From: Candidatus Poribacteria bacterium
Lineage (GTDB): Bacteria; Poribacteria; WGA-4E; WGA-3G
Assembly (NCBI GenBank): GCA_007571305.1
Contig: RKRR01000045.1
Coordinates: forward strand, 1-58,953
Direction of reading: 5' to 3'
DNA: 58,953 nucleotides
Every line of letters starts with the position of its first letter. Within the stretch, counting starts at the first letter, position 1. Both the position numbers and the translations under genes were made by a program. The notes beneath the pieces were generated by a model. It made no database searches and was not told where the DNA came from. It saw only the letters and a list, made by a program, of their open reading frames with translations. Shown here piece by piece: positions 50,759-58,953 of this stretch.

Positions 50759-53401
50759 ATGAAGTGCAAAATCCTGCTTTTCAATGTAATATTTTTGATG
50801 TATCTGGTGAATTCAACCGTTTCAGACGGACAGTCGTTCAGCATATCCGTCCCGGACGGGGCGATAGCGCGATTTCCCCAGGGTGCCACAGTGTATACTG
50901 TCATATTTTCACCCGATGGAAAACTCCTCGCAAGCGGTGATGATGATAACACTGTCATATTGTGGGATGTTGCCAACCAGACGGAACAAGAGATTTTTAC
51001 AGAACATACAAAGCCGGTGTACTCGGTTGCGTTCTCGCCCGATGGGACACTACTTGCATCAGCAAGCATTGATCGCTATGTGATACTACGGCACGTTTTT
51101 CCTAAAGGCAGACGCGTTACTCGTCTTAGACACGACCGTCCGGAACTCGGACGCGACGGTTGGGTGGAGTCAGTTGCATTCTCGCCCGATGGAAAACTCC
51201 TCGCAAGCGGTGGTGGAGATCAAGAAGACTTCGTTGTCCTGTGGGATATCCATCAAAAACGCGATATCGGCACTTTCTCCGGACACGAGAGGCTCGTGGA
51301 ATCCGTTTCATTTTCCCCGAACGGACGATTGCTTGCCTCGGCAGCCCGTGATAACACTATCAAACTCTGGGATGTTTCGGGTCAACGTCTGCGTAAGATT
51401 CTTTCTGGACACAGTAGTGTCGTTCACGCCGTTACGTTTTCTCCTGATGGCGAGACACTCGCGAGTAGCAGTCGGGATAATACTATCAAACTTTGGAAAG
51501 TCTCTTCTGGAGAGAATCTTATTACTCATAAAATTAAAATTGAAAACAGCCTCGATCCTTACGCCGAAGCAATAACTTTTTCGCCGGACGGAAAGTTGCT
51601 GGCTTTTGCTTGTGTTGATTATACCGTAAGACTATGGAATGTTAGCGACCGTAGCGAGACTGCTACACTCACCGGACATCACGGTGGCGTAACCTCTGTG
51701 GCGTTTTCACCCGATGGCAGAACGCTTGCCAGCGGCAGCAGGGACCGCACCGTCCTACTTTGGGATCTCTCCTACTTTAGGTTTCAGCCACAACTTCAGG
51801 ATATCATACCGCCTGAAATTGTTATCCACTCGCCTATGAAACGTACCGTGCAATCGCCCCTTAGAGAGATTCCTGTTGAAGTCAATGTCACCGATGATAG
51901 CAGAATTGCCGATGTTCGGATCAATGGTAGGGAACCATCTGTTTCAGAGAGGGATGTATTCGGCAAAACGGTACCCCTCAATCAAGGCAAAAACGAAATC
52001 CGTATCACCGCAACAGATATACACGGGAACATGGGGACACACCTATTCACCATTGTTCGGGATGATCTTGATCCAATACCGCCTAAGATTGTTATTCATT
52101 CACCTACATCGCGCACTGCCAGCGTAACTACTGAGCAATTTAGTATTGAAGGCAGCGTCATTGGTGGCAGCGGTATTGTCGATGTTTGGGTTGACAATGT
52201 GAAAGTAGAGGTTTCGGAGGTGGGCGAATTCGCTGCAACGATCCTACTCAATTTTGGGGAAAACGAATTCTATGTCATCGCAACTGACACAGATGGTAAC
52301 ATAGATAGGAACGTCCTCAATATTTATCGAGAAGATACCGAGGGACCCAAGATTCAAATCATTTCTCCCGCGCACACCACCTCACGTGGGCTCCGTAGAA
52401 TCAATCCGTTACCTGAATCTGTCCCTGTTTCAGGTATAGTTACTGATCCAAGTGGGGTTGCGGAAGTCAGGGTGAACGGCGAAGAAGTAGAGGTTAAGGA
52501 AGACAAGTTTGAGCGAACAGTTCCATTGGAGTACGGGAACAATCTCATCCGCGTGACAGCGACAGATATACCGGGTAATTCAACATTTGAGGAACTAACT
52601 ATTTTTCGCCCACAACCACCAGTCCCTCTACCAGATCCACCTGTACCATATCCACCTGTACCAATTGGGATGAACTACGCGTTATTATTTGCTGTGAACA
52701 CTTATGATCATTGGGACAACCTCAGGTTTCCGCTTGTTGACGCGATAAAGGTCAAGCAAGATTTAGAAAACATATACGGCTTTCAAGTTGAATTGATTGA
52801 CAACCCGACGGCGGAAGAAGTTATTGATGGACTAAACAGGTACGCGCAGAAAGAATACGATCCCGAAGACCAATTGCTGATCTTCTTTGCTGGACACGGT
52901 TACTTCGATGAGGGATTTAAAATAGGACACCTTGTCGCTCGAGATACCCAGCGTCCTAACAATAGCGGCTCGCTGTTGAGTCATTTATCCCACTCCTATC
53001 TCCGAGATATTATTGACAGGATGTCGTGTGAACATGTCTTTCTGGTAATGGATACCTGCTATAGCGGGACGTTCGATGAACGACTCGCCATGCGTGGCGA
53101 AGAAGAAGATGTGTCTCTTGACTTCACACAAGCAGATGTTACACGGGTATCGACATATACGACGCGGTGGTATTTAACCTCAGGAGCTAAAGAACAAGTT
53201 CCTGACGACTCGTTGTTTATTCGTGCATTTCTTAAAGCCCTGCGAAGCGAGGGCGGTCGCGATAATGTGCTAACTATAGAGGAGATTTTAACCTACCTCG
53301 AGGGCATCAGGGATCCAACCCCATGTTTCGATGAATTTGGTCGGAATGATCCAGGGAGCGATTTTCTATTCATACGTGAGTTTGAAAAAAAATATGAATG
53401 A
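50759..53401 (+). CDS. Exported WD40 - Ig-like - caspase (peptidase C14) protein
   Basis: An 880-residue protein with a signal peptide (about residues 1-23). Residues about 40-340 hold seven WD40 units of the form VxSVxFSPDGKxLASGSxDxTVxLWDV, enough for one closed propeller. Three Ig-like modules follow at about 360-620, each ending ATDxxGN (GIVDVWVDNVKVEVSEVGEF is one example). A proline-rich hinge at about 620-640 leads to the C-terminal caspase-like domain, with the catalytic pair H713 (FFAGHGYF) and C767 (MDTCYSG). All catalytic features are intact. Metacaspase-like enzymes usually cleave after Arg or Lys. Its own promoter and the neighbouring lipoproteins suggest action at the envelope. 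Its substrate and trigger are unknown. Confidence 0.92.
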   Translation: MKCKILLFNVIFLMYLVNSTVSDGQSFSISVPDGAIARFPQGATVYTVIFSPDGKLLASGDDDNTVILWDVANQTEQEIFTEHTKPVYSVAFSPDGTLLASASIDRYVILRHVFPKGRRVTRLRHDRPELGRDGWVESVAFSPDGKLLASGGGDQEDFVVLWDIHQKRDIGTFSGHERLVESVSFSPNGRLLASAARDNTIKLWDVSGQRLRKILSGHSSVVHAVTFSPDGETLASSSRDNTIKLWKVSSGENLITHKIKIENSLDPYAEAITFSPDGKLLAFACVDYTVRLWNVSDRSETATLTGHHGGVTSVAFSPDGRTLASGSRDRTVLLWDLSYFRFQPQLQDIIPPEIVIHSPMKRTVQSPLREIPVEVNVTDDSRIADVRINGREPSVSERDVFGKTVPLNQGKNEIRITATDIHGNMGTHLFTIVRDDLDPIPPKIVIHSPTSRTASVTTEQFSIEGSVIGGSGIVDVWVDNVKVEVSEVGEFAATILLNFGENEFYVIATDTDGNIDRNVLNIYREDTEGPKIQIISPAHTTSRGLRRINPLPESVPVSGIVTDPSGVAEVRVNGEEVEVKEDKFERTVPLEYGNNLIRVTATDIPGNSTFEELTIFRPQPPVPLPDPPVPYPPVPIGMNYALLFAVNTYDHWDNLRFPLVDAIKVKQDLENIYGFQVELIDNPTAEEVIDGLNRYAQKEYDPEDQLLIFFAGHGYFDEGFKIGHLVARDTQRPNNSGSLLSHLSHSYLRDIIDRMSCEHVFLVMDTCYSGTFDERLAMRGEEEDVSLDFTQADVTRVSTYTTRWYLTSGAKEQVPDDSLFIRAFLKALRSEGGRDNVLTIEEILTYLEGIRDPTPCFDEFGRNDPGSDFLFIREFEKKYE

Positions 53402-53586
53402 AAGGTCCAAAGCGGACGCACATTGAGCAAAAAAGCAGGACATTCACGCAAAAAGAGGCCCCCTAAATTTCCGTTATCAGAGGGACTTTCACCGGAAATG
53501 CGTCTACCCTGAATATTTATCAAACTCACGTTATTCATTGTAAAATGAAACAAACACTTTAAGATACAGAAAGGAACACTTAATCC

Positions 53587-55305
53587 ATGCGAAACGTGTT
53601 CAGTTTTCTTCTAATTGTGTGCATAACAATTGGTTGTGCCGCACCTGAACTGATGGAAAGCACAGGCTTCCGTACGACAAACTACGCCGATGCCTCAGAG
53701 TCTGACCCTCTACCCGGTTGGGTTCTCTCCGAACTAAAGAAGTATCCAGTTGAAACCTTCCTTTTTGAAATAGGGAAGAGTCGTGGAACCGACAAAGTAG
53801 CCTTTGAAAATGCCTTAGCAGAGGCACGGAATAGGATTGCTACCAGGATTCTCAGGAAGGTACAGTCCATTATTCTTCCGAATGACTCGGTGCAACAAGA
53901 GATGGTCCGCGAACACTATAGCGCAGTAATGGAACACTATTGCTTGGAATCTCAGAAGTTGCCAGCATTACAACTCGGTGGGCTTGGTGAACGGAACTTA
54001 TCTGTTGACGCAGCGCGCACGGATCAATATACGTACGCCCTTGTCTACATCAAACGGGACGAACTCAAGAACCTCTATGCCAAACAGGAACAGAAACTGC
54101 ACCGAGAGATTAACGGTATCCTTAGGCATGCCCAAAATGCAGAGAATGCCCTGGAGATAGAGGCCGCCGTAGACATATATCTGCAAACCTATCCACTTTA
54201 CGAGGCACTGAAAGAGGCAGAGATCATTCAGATTGGAGCTGAACACACTCCTAATTTTAGCGATGCGCTTACGCGATTGGAGAATTCTGCAAAAAATACT
54301 ACTGGTGGTAGCGTATTGATAAAGTCACACAGGCAGGTGATTAAACGTGTTAAAGAACTTGATTCCAAAGTCATTGTTAGCCTTACTGATATTATGAGTG
54401 CCATCAAATCTCAACTTACGACACAGAAGATCATCGCACTTAGCGGAAAAGTCCAACTTGAACTACTTACCTACAAACATGATGGGCTGATCTGTCACTT
54501 TTCCCGCGATTTTAGTAACGCGATTCAGAAGCAATTTGGATGGCACTTCGTCCACCGCACGCGGGGCTTCAAGCGGAAAATTTTCAACGAGAATAAGAAA
54601 GGGCAAGGGGAGCGGTATCGACTTTCGGGTTCGTGTTGGGAAAACGGCGACGAAATTACGATTCGAAAAACACTACGCGATCTCCACACGGGTGAATTTC
54701 TGGCAAGCAGCGTGGTGAGTTTTTTGAATTCACAGCTTCGTCCGCCACTTGTCCTCACACCTCCCAATTATACAGCATTCAGTAAAGTTAGGAAACCTTT
54801 CAAGCACCCATATAGTGATCCCGATTCAAGGAGTACGGCACGTCTCGCCCGTCAGCCTGTTGGTAGCTTAGAGGTCGAGATATGGACAGACAAAGGGCGA
54901 GATCCCGTGTATTATGTTAAAGGTGAAACGATGAAAGTCTTCGGACGTGTGAATCAACCCGTCTACCTTCGGTTGCTCTATATTCTTGCTGATAGGAAAT
55001 ACACACTTCTTCAAAATAATTACTATATTGATTCGTCACGAGTCAACAGCGATATAGAGATTGGTGAGTACGTGTGTGCGCCACCCTTTGGTGCGGAAAT
55101 TATGGTTGTCGCGGCGCGGACAGAAAAGTTTCCACCCATTGAAACTTATGAGGAAAATGGGTACTTTTTCTTAGTGAACCAAGACCCTGAATCAGCTGCT
55201 CGGAATTTCCGGGGTATGCAGCGACCATCTGACCATAATAAACAGCCACAACCTGATTTTCAGTATAATGAAGCGCAGGTTGTAGTGGTGACAATGGAGA
55301 AATGA
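53587..55305 (+). CDS. LPP20-like lipoprotein with C-terminal DUF4384-like domain
   Basis: A 572-residue lipoprotein, lipidated at C17 (ITIGCAAPEL). Residues about 30-160 match the LPP20 lipoprotein pattern: PLPGWVLSELKKYPVETFLF, then ALAEARNRIATRIL. A helical middle precedes a C-terminal domain at about 440-560 (YVKGETMKVFGRVNQPVYLR, then DRKYTLLQNNYYI) that resembles DUF4384. DUF4384 is known to be fused to caspase domains in other bacteria. Here it follows the caspase gene as a separate protein after 185 bp, which hints at a shared function. The ATG has AAGGAAC 12 bases upstream. Confidence 0.8.
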   Translation: MRNVFSFLLIVCITIGCAAPELMESTGFRTTNYADASESDPLPGWVLSELKKYPVETFLFEIGKSRGTDKVAFENALAEARNRIATRILRKVQSIILPNDSVQQEMVREHYSAVMEHYCLESQKLPALQLGGLGERNLSVDAARTDQYTYALVYIKRDELKNLYAKQEQKLHREINGILRHAQNAENALEIEAAVDIYLQTYPLYEALKEAEIIQIGAEHTPNFSDALTRLENSAKNTTGGSVLIKSHRQVIKRVKELDSKVIVSLTDIMSAIKSQLTTQKIIALSGKVQLELLTYKHDGLICHFSRDFSNAIQKQFGWHFVHRTRGFKRKIFNENKKGQGERYRLSGSCWENGDEITIRKTLRDLHTGEFLASSVVSFLNSQLRPPLVLTPPNYTAFSKVRKPFKHPYSDPDSRSTARLARQPVGSLEVEIWTDKGRDPVYYVKGETMKVFGRVNQPVYLRLLYILADRKYTLLQNNYYIDSSRVNSDIEIGEYVCAPPFGAEIMVVAARTEKFPPIETYEENGYFFLVNQDPESAARNFRGMQRPSDHNKQPQPDFQYNEAQVVVVTMEK

Positions 55306-55390
55306 AAAGTAGTGAGCCGTAGGGCGAATTTCTCTATCAAAGACCTCGCCCTATTACCTTTTATACCAATTAACAACAAAGAATATTCTT

Positions 55391-57796
55391 GTGAAAATTA
55401 GAATCTTACAGACTTGTTTCGCTATTATTTGCATAGTTCTTGCCTCTATACTTTTACACGATGTGATAGCGGAGCAGCCTGCCTCATCACCTGACGCGGA
55501 CTATTTCGACTACATCACACTCTTCTCTCAAGGAAGGATTACCCGCTTTACGGAGATGCCGATTCGGGTCTACATCTCTCCCGTCTTAAAGGATAGCCCG
55601 TACCTCCCTGAGATTCGATATGCCATGCAAGTATGGCATACCTCCAGCGAGGGTGCTATCCAGTTTGAAGAAACTGAAACACCTCAGAACGCAGATATCC
55701 GCGTCAGTTGGGGCTATACCGGTCTCCTCACTGACTTTCAGGACACCAGACTTGGCAGCGCAGAACTCACACGTCTCAAAGATAGTGTCCAAATCGGCAC
55801 TTTTTCTAACGGATTTGAAGTCGGCTCTATCGCCGCGGTTGAAGACCAATCCACCGAAACAGCACACGAGATCAGTTTTACAGTAGAGGTTATCCTTATG
55901 TTAGAAGGTTACGGAACTGTTGAATTATCGCAGGAAGAGATGCGAACGGTGTGCGTCCACGAATTCGGACACGCAATCGGTTTGTGGGGACACAGTCCGC
56001 ATCCCGGAGACATCTGTTATCCGACAGCGACGGTCCAACAGCCTTCTGACCGCGATATAGCCACGCTGCGGAAAGTCTATAACACGCCCCTTAATACACC
56101 ACAACACGATGTCGCTATCAAGGTACTGAAAACTGAGATTGAACAGAAACCCTATGCCGATCCGCAAACCCGACTGCGGACACACTATCTACTCGGAGCC
56201 ATCTATTTCGACAAAGGCGATACAGCGTCCGCAATCGACAGTTTTCAAACTTGCAGGCAGTTAGATACCAAGTTTCGACCCGCAATAGAGAAACTCATCC
56301 AAGCCTATCACGAAACAGGTGAGACGCATGAGGCGATAGCTCTTCTTGAGAAACGGGTTACCCAGAAACCATCACCAGCGGATTACAACACGCTCGGTAT
56401 CTTTTATTATGAGAAAAAAGATGCCGAGAAAGCAATACAAGCGTTTGAGAAAGCACTTCACATCGCTCCGTATCATAAAGCCGCACGGCGAAACCTACAT
56501 CAACTCCTTCGAGCCAAAGGATTCAGAGCACTGGCATCAAAAGATTTTGAGACTGCTACCACCACCTTTGAAAAAGTGCTACATATAGAGCCTCTCGACG
56601 CGCCTACCTATCAACTCATGGGCAATGGATACGCCCAAGCCGGGCAATTTGAAAAGGCGATCAACTACTATCAGAAAGCGATTGACCTTAATCCTGTTGA
56701 CGCATTGACACAGCAAAACTTCGCACAATGTTATAACAATTACGGTGTATCGCTACGAAACCGTGAGAAATGGGACGAGGCGATCGCTGCGTATCGCAAC
56801 GCTCTGCGGTTGATGCCGACGCTCCAAATTGCCCGAACTAACCTGAGCGACGCATTTACCCGAAAGGCGAAGGCACATAGCGAAGCAGACGAATTAGATG
56901 AAGCCGTAGCGGCGTATCTCGAATTGCAGAAACTCCATCCACACGAAATGCATATTCGTAATTTACTCGGGGAATTATATCTCAAAAAAGGCGATTACGC
57001 AGATGCGTTGTCGGTATTTCAGCACGTCTACAACGCCAATCCTAACGGTGCGCATGCTTTACACAACCTCATTGCTGCTTACCATCACTATGCGCGAAGC
57101 CTCAGCGATGCGGGAGACTATACGACAGCGATCCAATTGCTTGAAGAGGCACTTCGACTCGTGCCTACTGATCTGAATTTACGATTGAGTCTGGCGAACG
57201 CATACCAAGGTGCCGAGGACTATGAACGTGCGGCTATGGAAATATCGCACGTTTTGGCACAAGCACCAGAAAATCTGCAGGCAAAGGAAGAACAGGTTAA
57301 CCTGAAAATCCGGCGAGGAAATACCCTCATGCGGCAGCGGCAGCACGCTGCGGCACTCGCTGAATTCGAGGCGATTCCCGATTCTGAGCGCGACATCGAA
57401 ATTTATAACACCATTGGTTATCTCTATCTCGTGGAAGGTGAACATGCGAAAGCGTTCACCGGTTTTGAAACTGTCCTGCGGAAAGATCCGATTAACATGC
57501 CTGCTTTTAGGAATCTATTGTCGTTAGAATCCATGTTAATCCGTAGACGTGGGAATAAAATGAGAGAGGATACCCTCGTCAAGGCCCGATGCCTCCTCGC
57601 CGTTGTCTTGATGCATCGAAAGCAACCGGCTGCCGCGGTTGAAAAATATCAACTCGCGCTGAAATCCAAATCTGAAGAGATGGATCCGCTCCTCATTGAA
57701 ACCGGCAGACAACTCGCCAATCGATTCCAACAATACGGCGATACCGAAAACCGTGAGATGATTCTCGATTGGGTTGAACAGCGCAGTGGTAATTAG
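55391..57796 (+). CDS. Exported matrixin-like metalloprotease with TPR repeats
   Basis: An 801-residue exported protein (signal peptide about 1-28). Residues about 40-240 form a zinc metalloprotease domain with H190-E191-F-G-H194-A-I-G197 followed by L-W-G-H201-S. This is the matrixin motif with one residue inserted before the third His; GDICYP corresponds to the Met-turn region with Cys-Tyr in place of Met-Tyr. From about residue 255 to the end there are about 14 TPR-like units, for example AIQAFEKALHIAPYHKAARR and AINYYQKAIDLNPVDALTQQ. The start is GTG at 55391 without a strong ribosome site. It is probably secreted or periplasmic, with the TPR part binding a partner. Confidence 0.88.
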   Translation: MKIRILQTCFAIICIVLASILLHDVIAEQPASSPDADYFDYITLFSQGRITRFTEMPIRVYISPVLKDSPYLPEIRYAMQVWHTSSEGAIQFEETETPQNADIRVSWGYTGLLTDFQDTRLGSAELTRLKDSVQIGTFSNGFEVGSIAAVEDQSTETAHEISFTVEVILMLEGYGTVELSQEEMRTVCVHEFGHAIGLWGHSPHPGDICYPTATVQQPSDRDIATLRKVYNTPLNTPQHDVAIKVLKTEIEQKPYADPQTRLRTHYLLGAIYFDKGDTASAIDSFQTCRQLDTKFRPAIEKLIQAYHETGETHEAIALLEKRVTQKPSPADYNTLGIFYYEKKDAEKAIQAFEKALHIAPYHKAARRNLHQLLRAKGFRALASKDFETATTTFEKVLHIEPLDAPTYQLMGNGYAQAGQFEKAINYYQKAIDLNPVDALTQQNFAQCYNNYGVSLRNREKWDEAIAAYRNALRLMPTLQIARTNLSDAFTRKAKAHSEADELDEAVAAYLELQKLHPHEMHIRNLLGELYLKKGDYADALSVFQHVYNANPNGAHALHNLIAAYHHYARSLSDAGDYTTAIQLLEEALRLVPTDLNLRLSLANAYQGAEDYERAAMEISHVLAQAPENLQAKEEQVNLKIRRGNTLMRQRQHAAALAEFEAIPDSERDIEIYNTIGYLYLVEGEHAKAFTGFETVLRKDPINMPAFRNLLSLESMLIRRRGNKMREDTLVKARCLLAVVLMHRKQPAAAVEKYQLALKSKSEEMDPLLIETGRQLANRFQQYGDTENREMILDWVEQRSGN

Positions 57797-57869
57797 CGGT
57801 AACCGATTCCAGCCTATCCAGTTGGAGACGCTTCTAACTCGTCTTCATCCAAACCTAAACAGGGCTTAA

Positions 57870-57899
57870 AAGCAGAAAGGTCGGGCAAAAAGCCCGACC
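57870..57899 (-). terminator. Rho-independent terminator of the Spy-like gene
   Basis: GGTCGGGC-AAAAA-GCCCGACC (57879-57899) is a perfect 8-bp stem. On the minus strand it continues TTTCTGCTTTT. It lies 47 bp after the Spy-like gene stop, and also in the 3' region of the convergent TPR gene. Confidence 0.8.
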
Positions 57900-57945
57900 C
57901 GGAGTATAGTAACGAATGAGTCTTGTATTCACTGCCGTGTGACGA

Positions 57946-58470
57946 CTACTGACCGCCACCACCACCGCCACCGCGACGACCGCCTTGCCAACGATTCATA
58001 CGTTGTTGCTGTTCCATCTGACGTTTTTTCGTCAATTCGTTGAGTTTCGTCACCTGTTCTTCGGTTAATACCTCTTTGAGTCCACTTTGGAATTCTTTGC
58101 CGACGGTTGCAGCGAAACTTTGCATGTCCGCCATAGCTGCTCTCATATCGCCGGATGCTTGTGCTTCTTTCATTTTCGCCTGAAATTTATCGCGAGCCAC
58201 CTGATAGATAGGGCGTGCCTTCACAAGCGTCTCATCATCGACTTTCAAAGTGAAAGTCAAATCAACCCAAGAATCATCGACTAAAGAAGCGGGGTTCATC
58301 ATTCCCATCATTCCTCTGCCGCCCCGGTCACCCCCCTGACGGTTTCCACGTTGACCTTGTGCGTTCCGGTCGGGACGCTGTGCCGACGTTGCATGTTCAA
58401 AAACAAATAAACCTACGATTGCGATAAGGGCGATTGCACCGATTGTCAAAAATTTCTGCTTCATTTTCAT
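57946..58470 (-). CDS. Spy/CpxP-like periplasmic protein with Gly/Arg-rich ends
   Basis: A 174-residue exported protein. The signal peptide (about 1-30) ends near HATSAQ. A Gly/Arg/Gln-rich stretch (about 32-56, QGQRGNRQGGDRGGRGMMGM) precedes a helical core with ARDKFQAKMKEAQASGDMRA and LKEVLTEEQVTKLNELTKKR. LTEEQ is the LTxxQ motif of Spy/CpxP-type periplasmic chaperones or metal-stress sensors. The tail is GGRRGGGGGGGQ. There are two ATGs at 58470 and 58464; AGGAGTA favours the second. It is monocistronic with its own terminator. Confidence 0.78.
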   Translation of the reverse strand: MKMKQKFLTIGAIALIAIVGLFVFEHATSAQRPDRNAQGQRGNRQGGDRGGRGMMGMMNPASLVDDSWVDLTFTLKVDDETLVKARPIYQVARDKFQAKMKEAQASGDMRAAMADMQSFAATVGKEFQSGLKEVLTEEQVTKLNELTKKRQMEQQQRMNRWQGGRRGGGGGGGQ

Positions 58471-58953
58471 TACTCCTATTGGAATTTTGGTTGCATGAAT
58501 GCCTTCAATGCTTTTTGAAAGGCGTTCACAATTTGATTTTGCTTTTTTAGTCAGATGTATGCAGAAAAGGTTCGTTTTTTATTTTTCTCCTGTCTACAAT
58601 GAACTGGTATTCGGTGATCCGGGAACTCAAACACAGACGCAGGTGGCACACACTCGGCAGAGAAGTTTTGAAAACTTCCACGTCCATGTGTTCTCCGTTT
58701 TGATCGCCTATCAACTCTCAGAGAACAAACCTTCGCTGAACTTCCATGAACTTCAGCAAAGCAACGATTTCCCTGTGAGCCTATAAACACCCAACTTTTT
58801 TCAAACCCACGTTAATTCACCATAAATAGCCCTGAATGTTTCGTCAGAGTCATGGGGTGTGTAAATATTTTGTCATGCTCCTCATGCGGCATTTGCGTGT
58901 TTCCTCCAAAAAGCGTCCCAGGTGCCATTCTTTAATAAACATCGCCAGAACAA
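58471..58953. other. Terminal intergenic stretch, no gene found
   Basis: Both strands carry only short frames (the longest is 95 codons, at 58499-58786) with no ribosome site, domain or codon bias to support them. A palindrome, GAAGTTTTGAAAACTTC, lies near 58663. A weak hairpin (AATGCCTT/AAGGCGTT) lies at about 58498-58527 upstream of the Spy-like gene. Confidence 0.4.

Noticed and set aside
50759..53401. The caspase gene as part of an abortive-infection defence island
   Set aside because: The protein has a signal peptide and no nuclease, reverse transcriptase, cyclase or other defence partner is nearby.
58499..58786. A 95-codon plus-strand frame at the window end
   Set aside because: It has no ribosome site, no domain and no signal peptide; it overlaps another equally weak frame on the other strand.

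Overview
The window is 59 kb of bacterial chromosome from an uncultivated, probably marine lineage. My best guess is Candidatus Poribacteria or a close neighbour. This is inferred from the gene mix: phytanoyl-CoA dioxygenase-like oxygenases, several Gfo/Idh/MocA oxidoreductases, a sugar isomerase/epimerase, a PSCyt/DUF1549/DUF1553 protein followed by a DUF1501 protein, and exported WD40, TPR, pentapeptide and caspase-like proteins. No rRNA, tRNA or CRISPR array was seen. Codon use is ordinary: TGA is a normal stop, and ATG, GTG and TTG starts all occur.

Layout. 1-5.3 kb: a GT-C-like membrane protein, an oxidoreductase and three small proteins (zinc ribbon/HEAT, unknown, PCP_red-like). 5.4-8.3 kb: a tandem pair of phytanoyl-CoA dioxygenases and a radical SAM/SPASM enzyme with a C-terminal PCP_red-like tail. 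8.4-14.7 kb: CopD-like and EamA membrane proteins, an oxidoreductase, an overlapping rsmI/3-hydroxyacyl-CoA dehydrogenase/TVP38 cluster and an outer-membrane protein. 14.8-18.5 kb: an exported trypsin-PDZ protease, a formamidase and an SDR enzyme. 18.6-26.5 kb: an oligopeptide/dipeptide ABC transporter operon (D-F-A-B-C order, minus strand), split between B and C by an IS200/IS605-type tnpB element. 26.6-28.3 kb: an ECF sigma factor, its anti-sigma factor and a small lipoprotein gene broken by a MITE. 28.5-39.2 kb: peptidases, rpiA, OmpA/RNHCP, cupin, bioF-like and isomerase genes. 39.5-42.4 kb: a dioxygenase, an oxidoreductase and a membrane-anchored methyltransferase. 42.7-48.1 kb: the PSCyt-DUF1553/DUF1501 pair. 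48.2-57.8 kb: a co-directional run of exported or membrane proteins (pentapeptide-ion channel, lipoprotein, WD40-Ig-caspase, LPP20/DUF4384 lipoprotein, matrixin-TPR). The window ends with a Spy-like periplasmic protein.

The strongest unexplained signals lie between genes. Nine MITE-like elements in three terminal-inverted-repeat families share one internal hairpin core. Several have clear target-site duplications, and they sit in or against functional sites: inside a lipoprotein gene, between a consensus promoter and its gene, on stop codons, and against a start codon. A second signal is a CCGCAAGG leader placed upstream of six genes. In four of them exactly 12 bases separate AAGG from the start codon. 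A third is a set of sigma-70-type promoters readable by eye, two of which imply leaderless messages.
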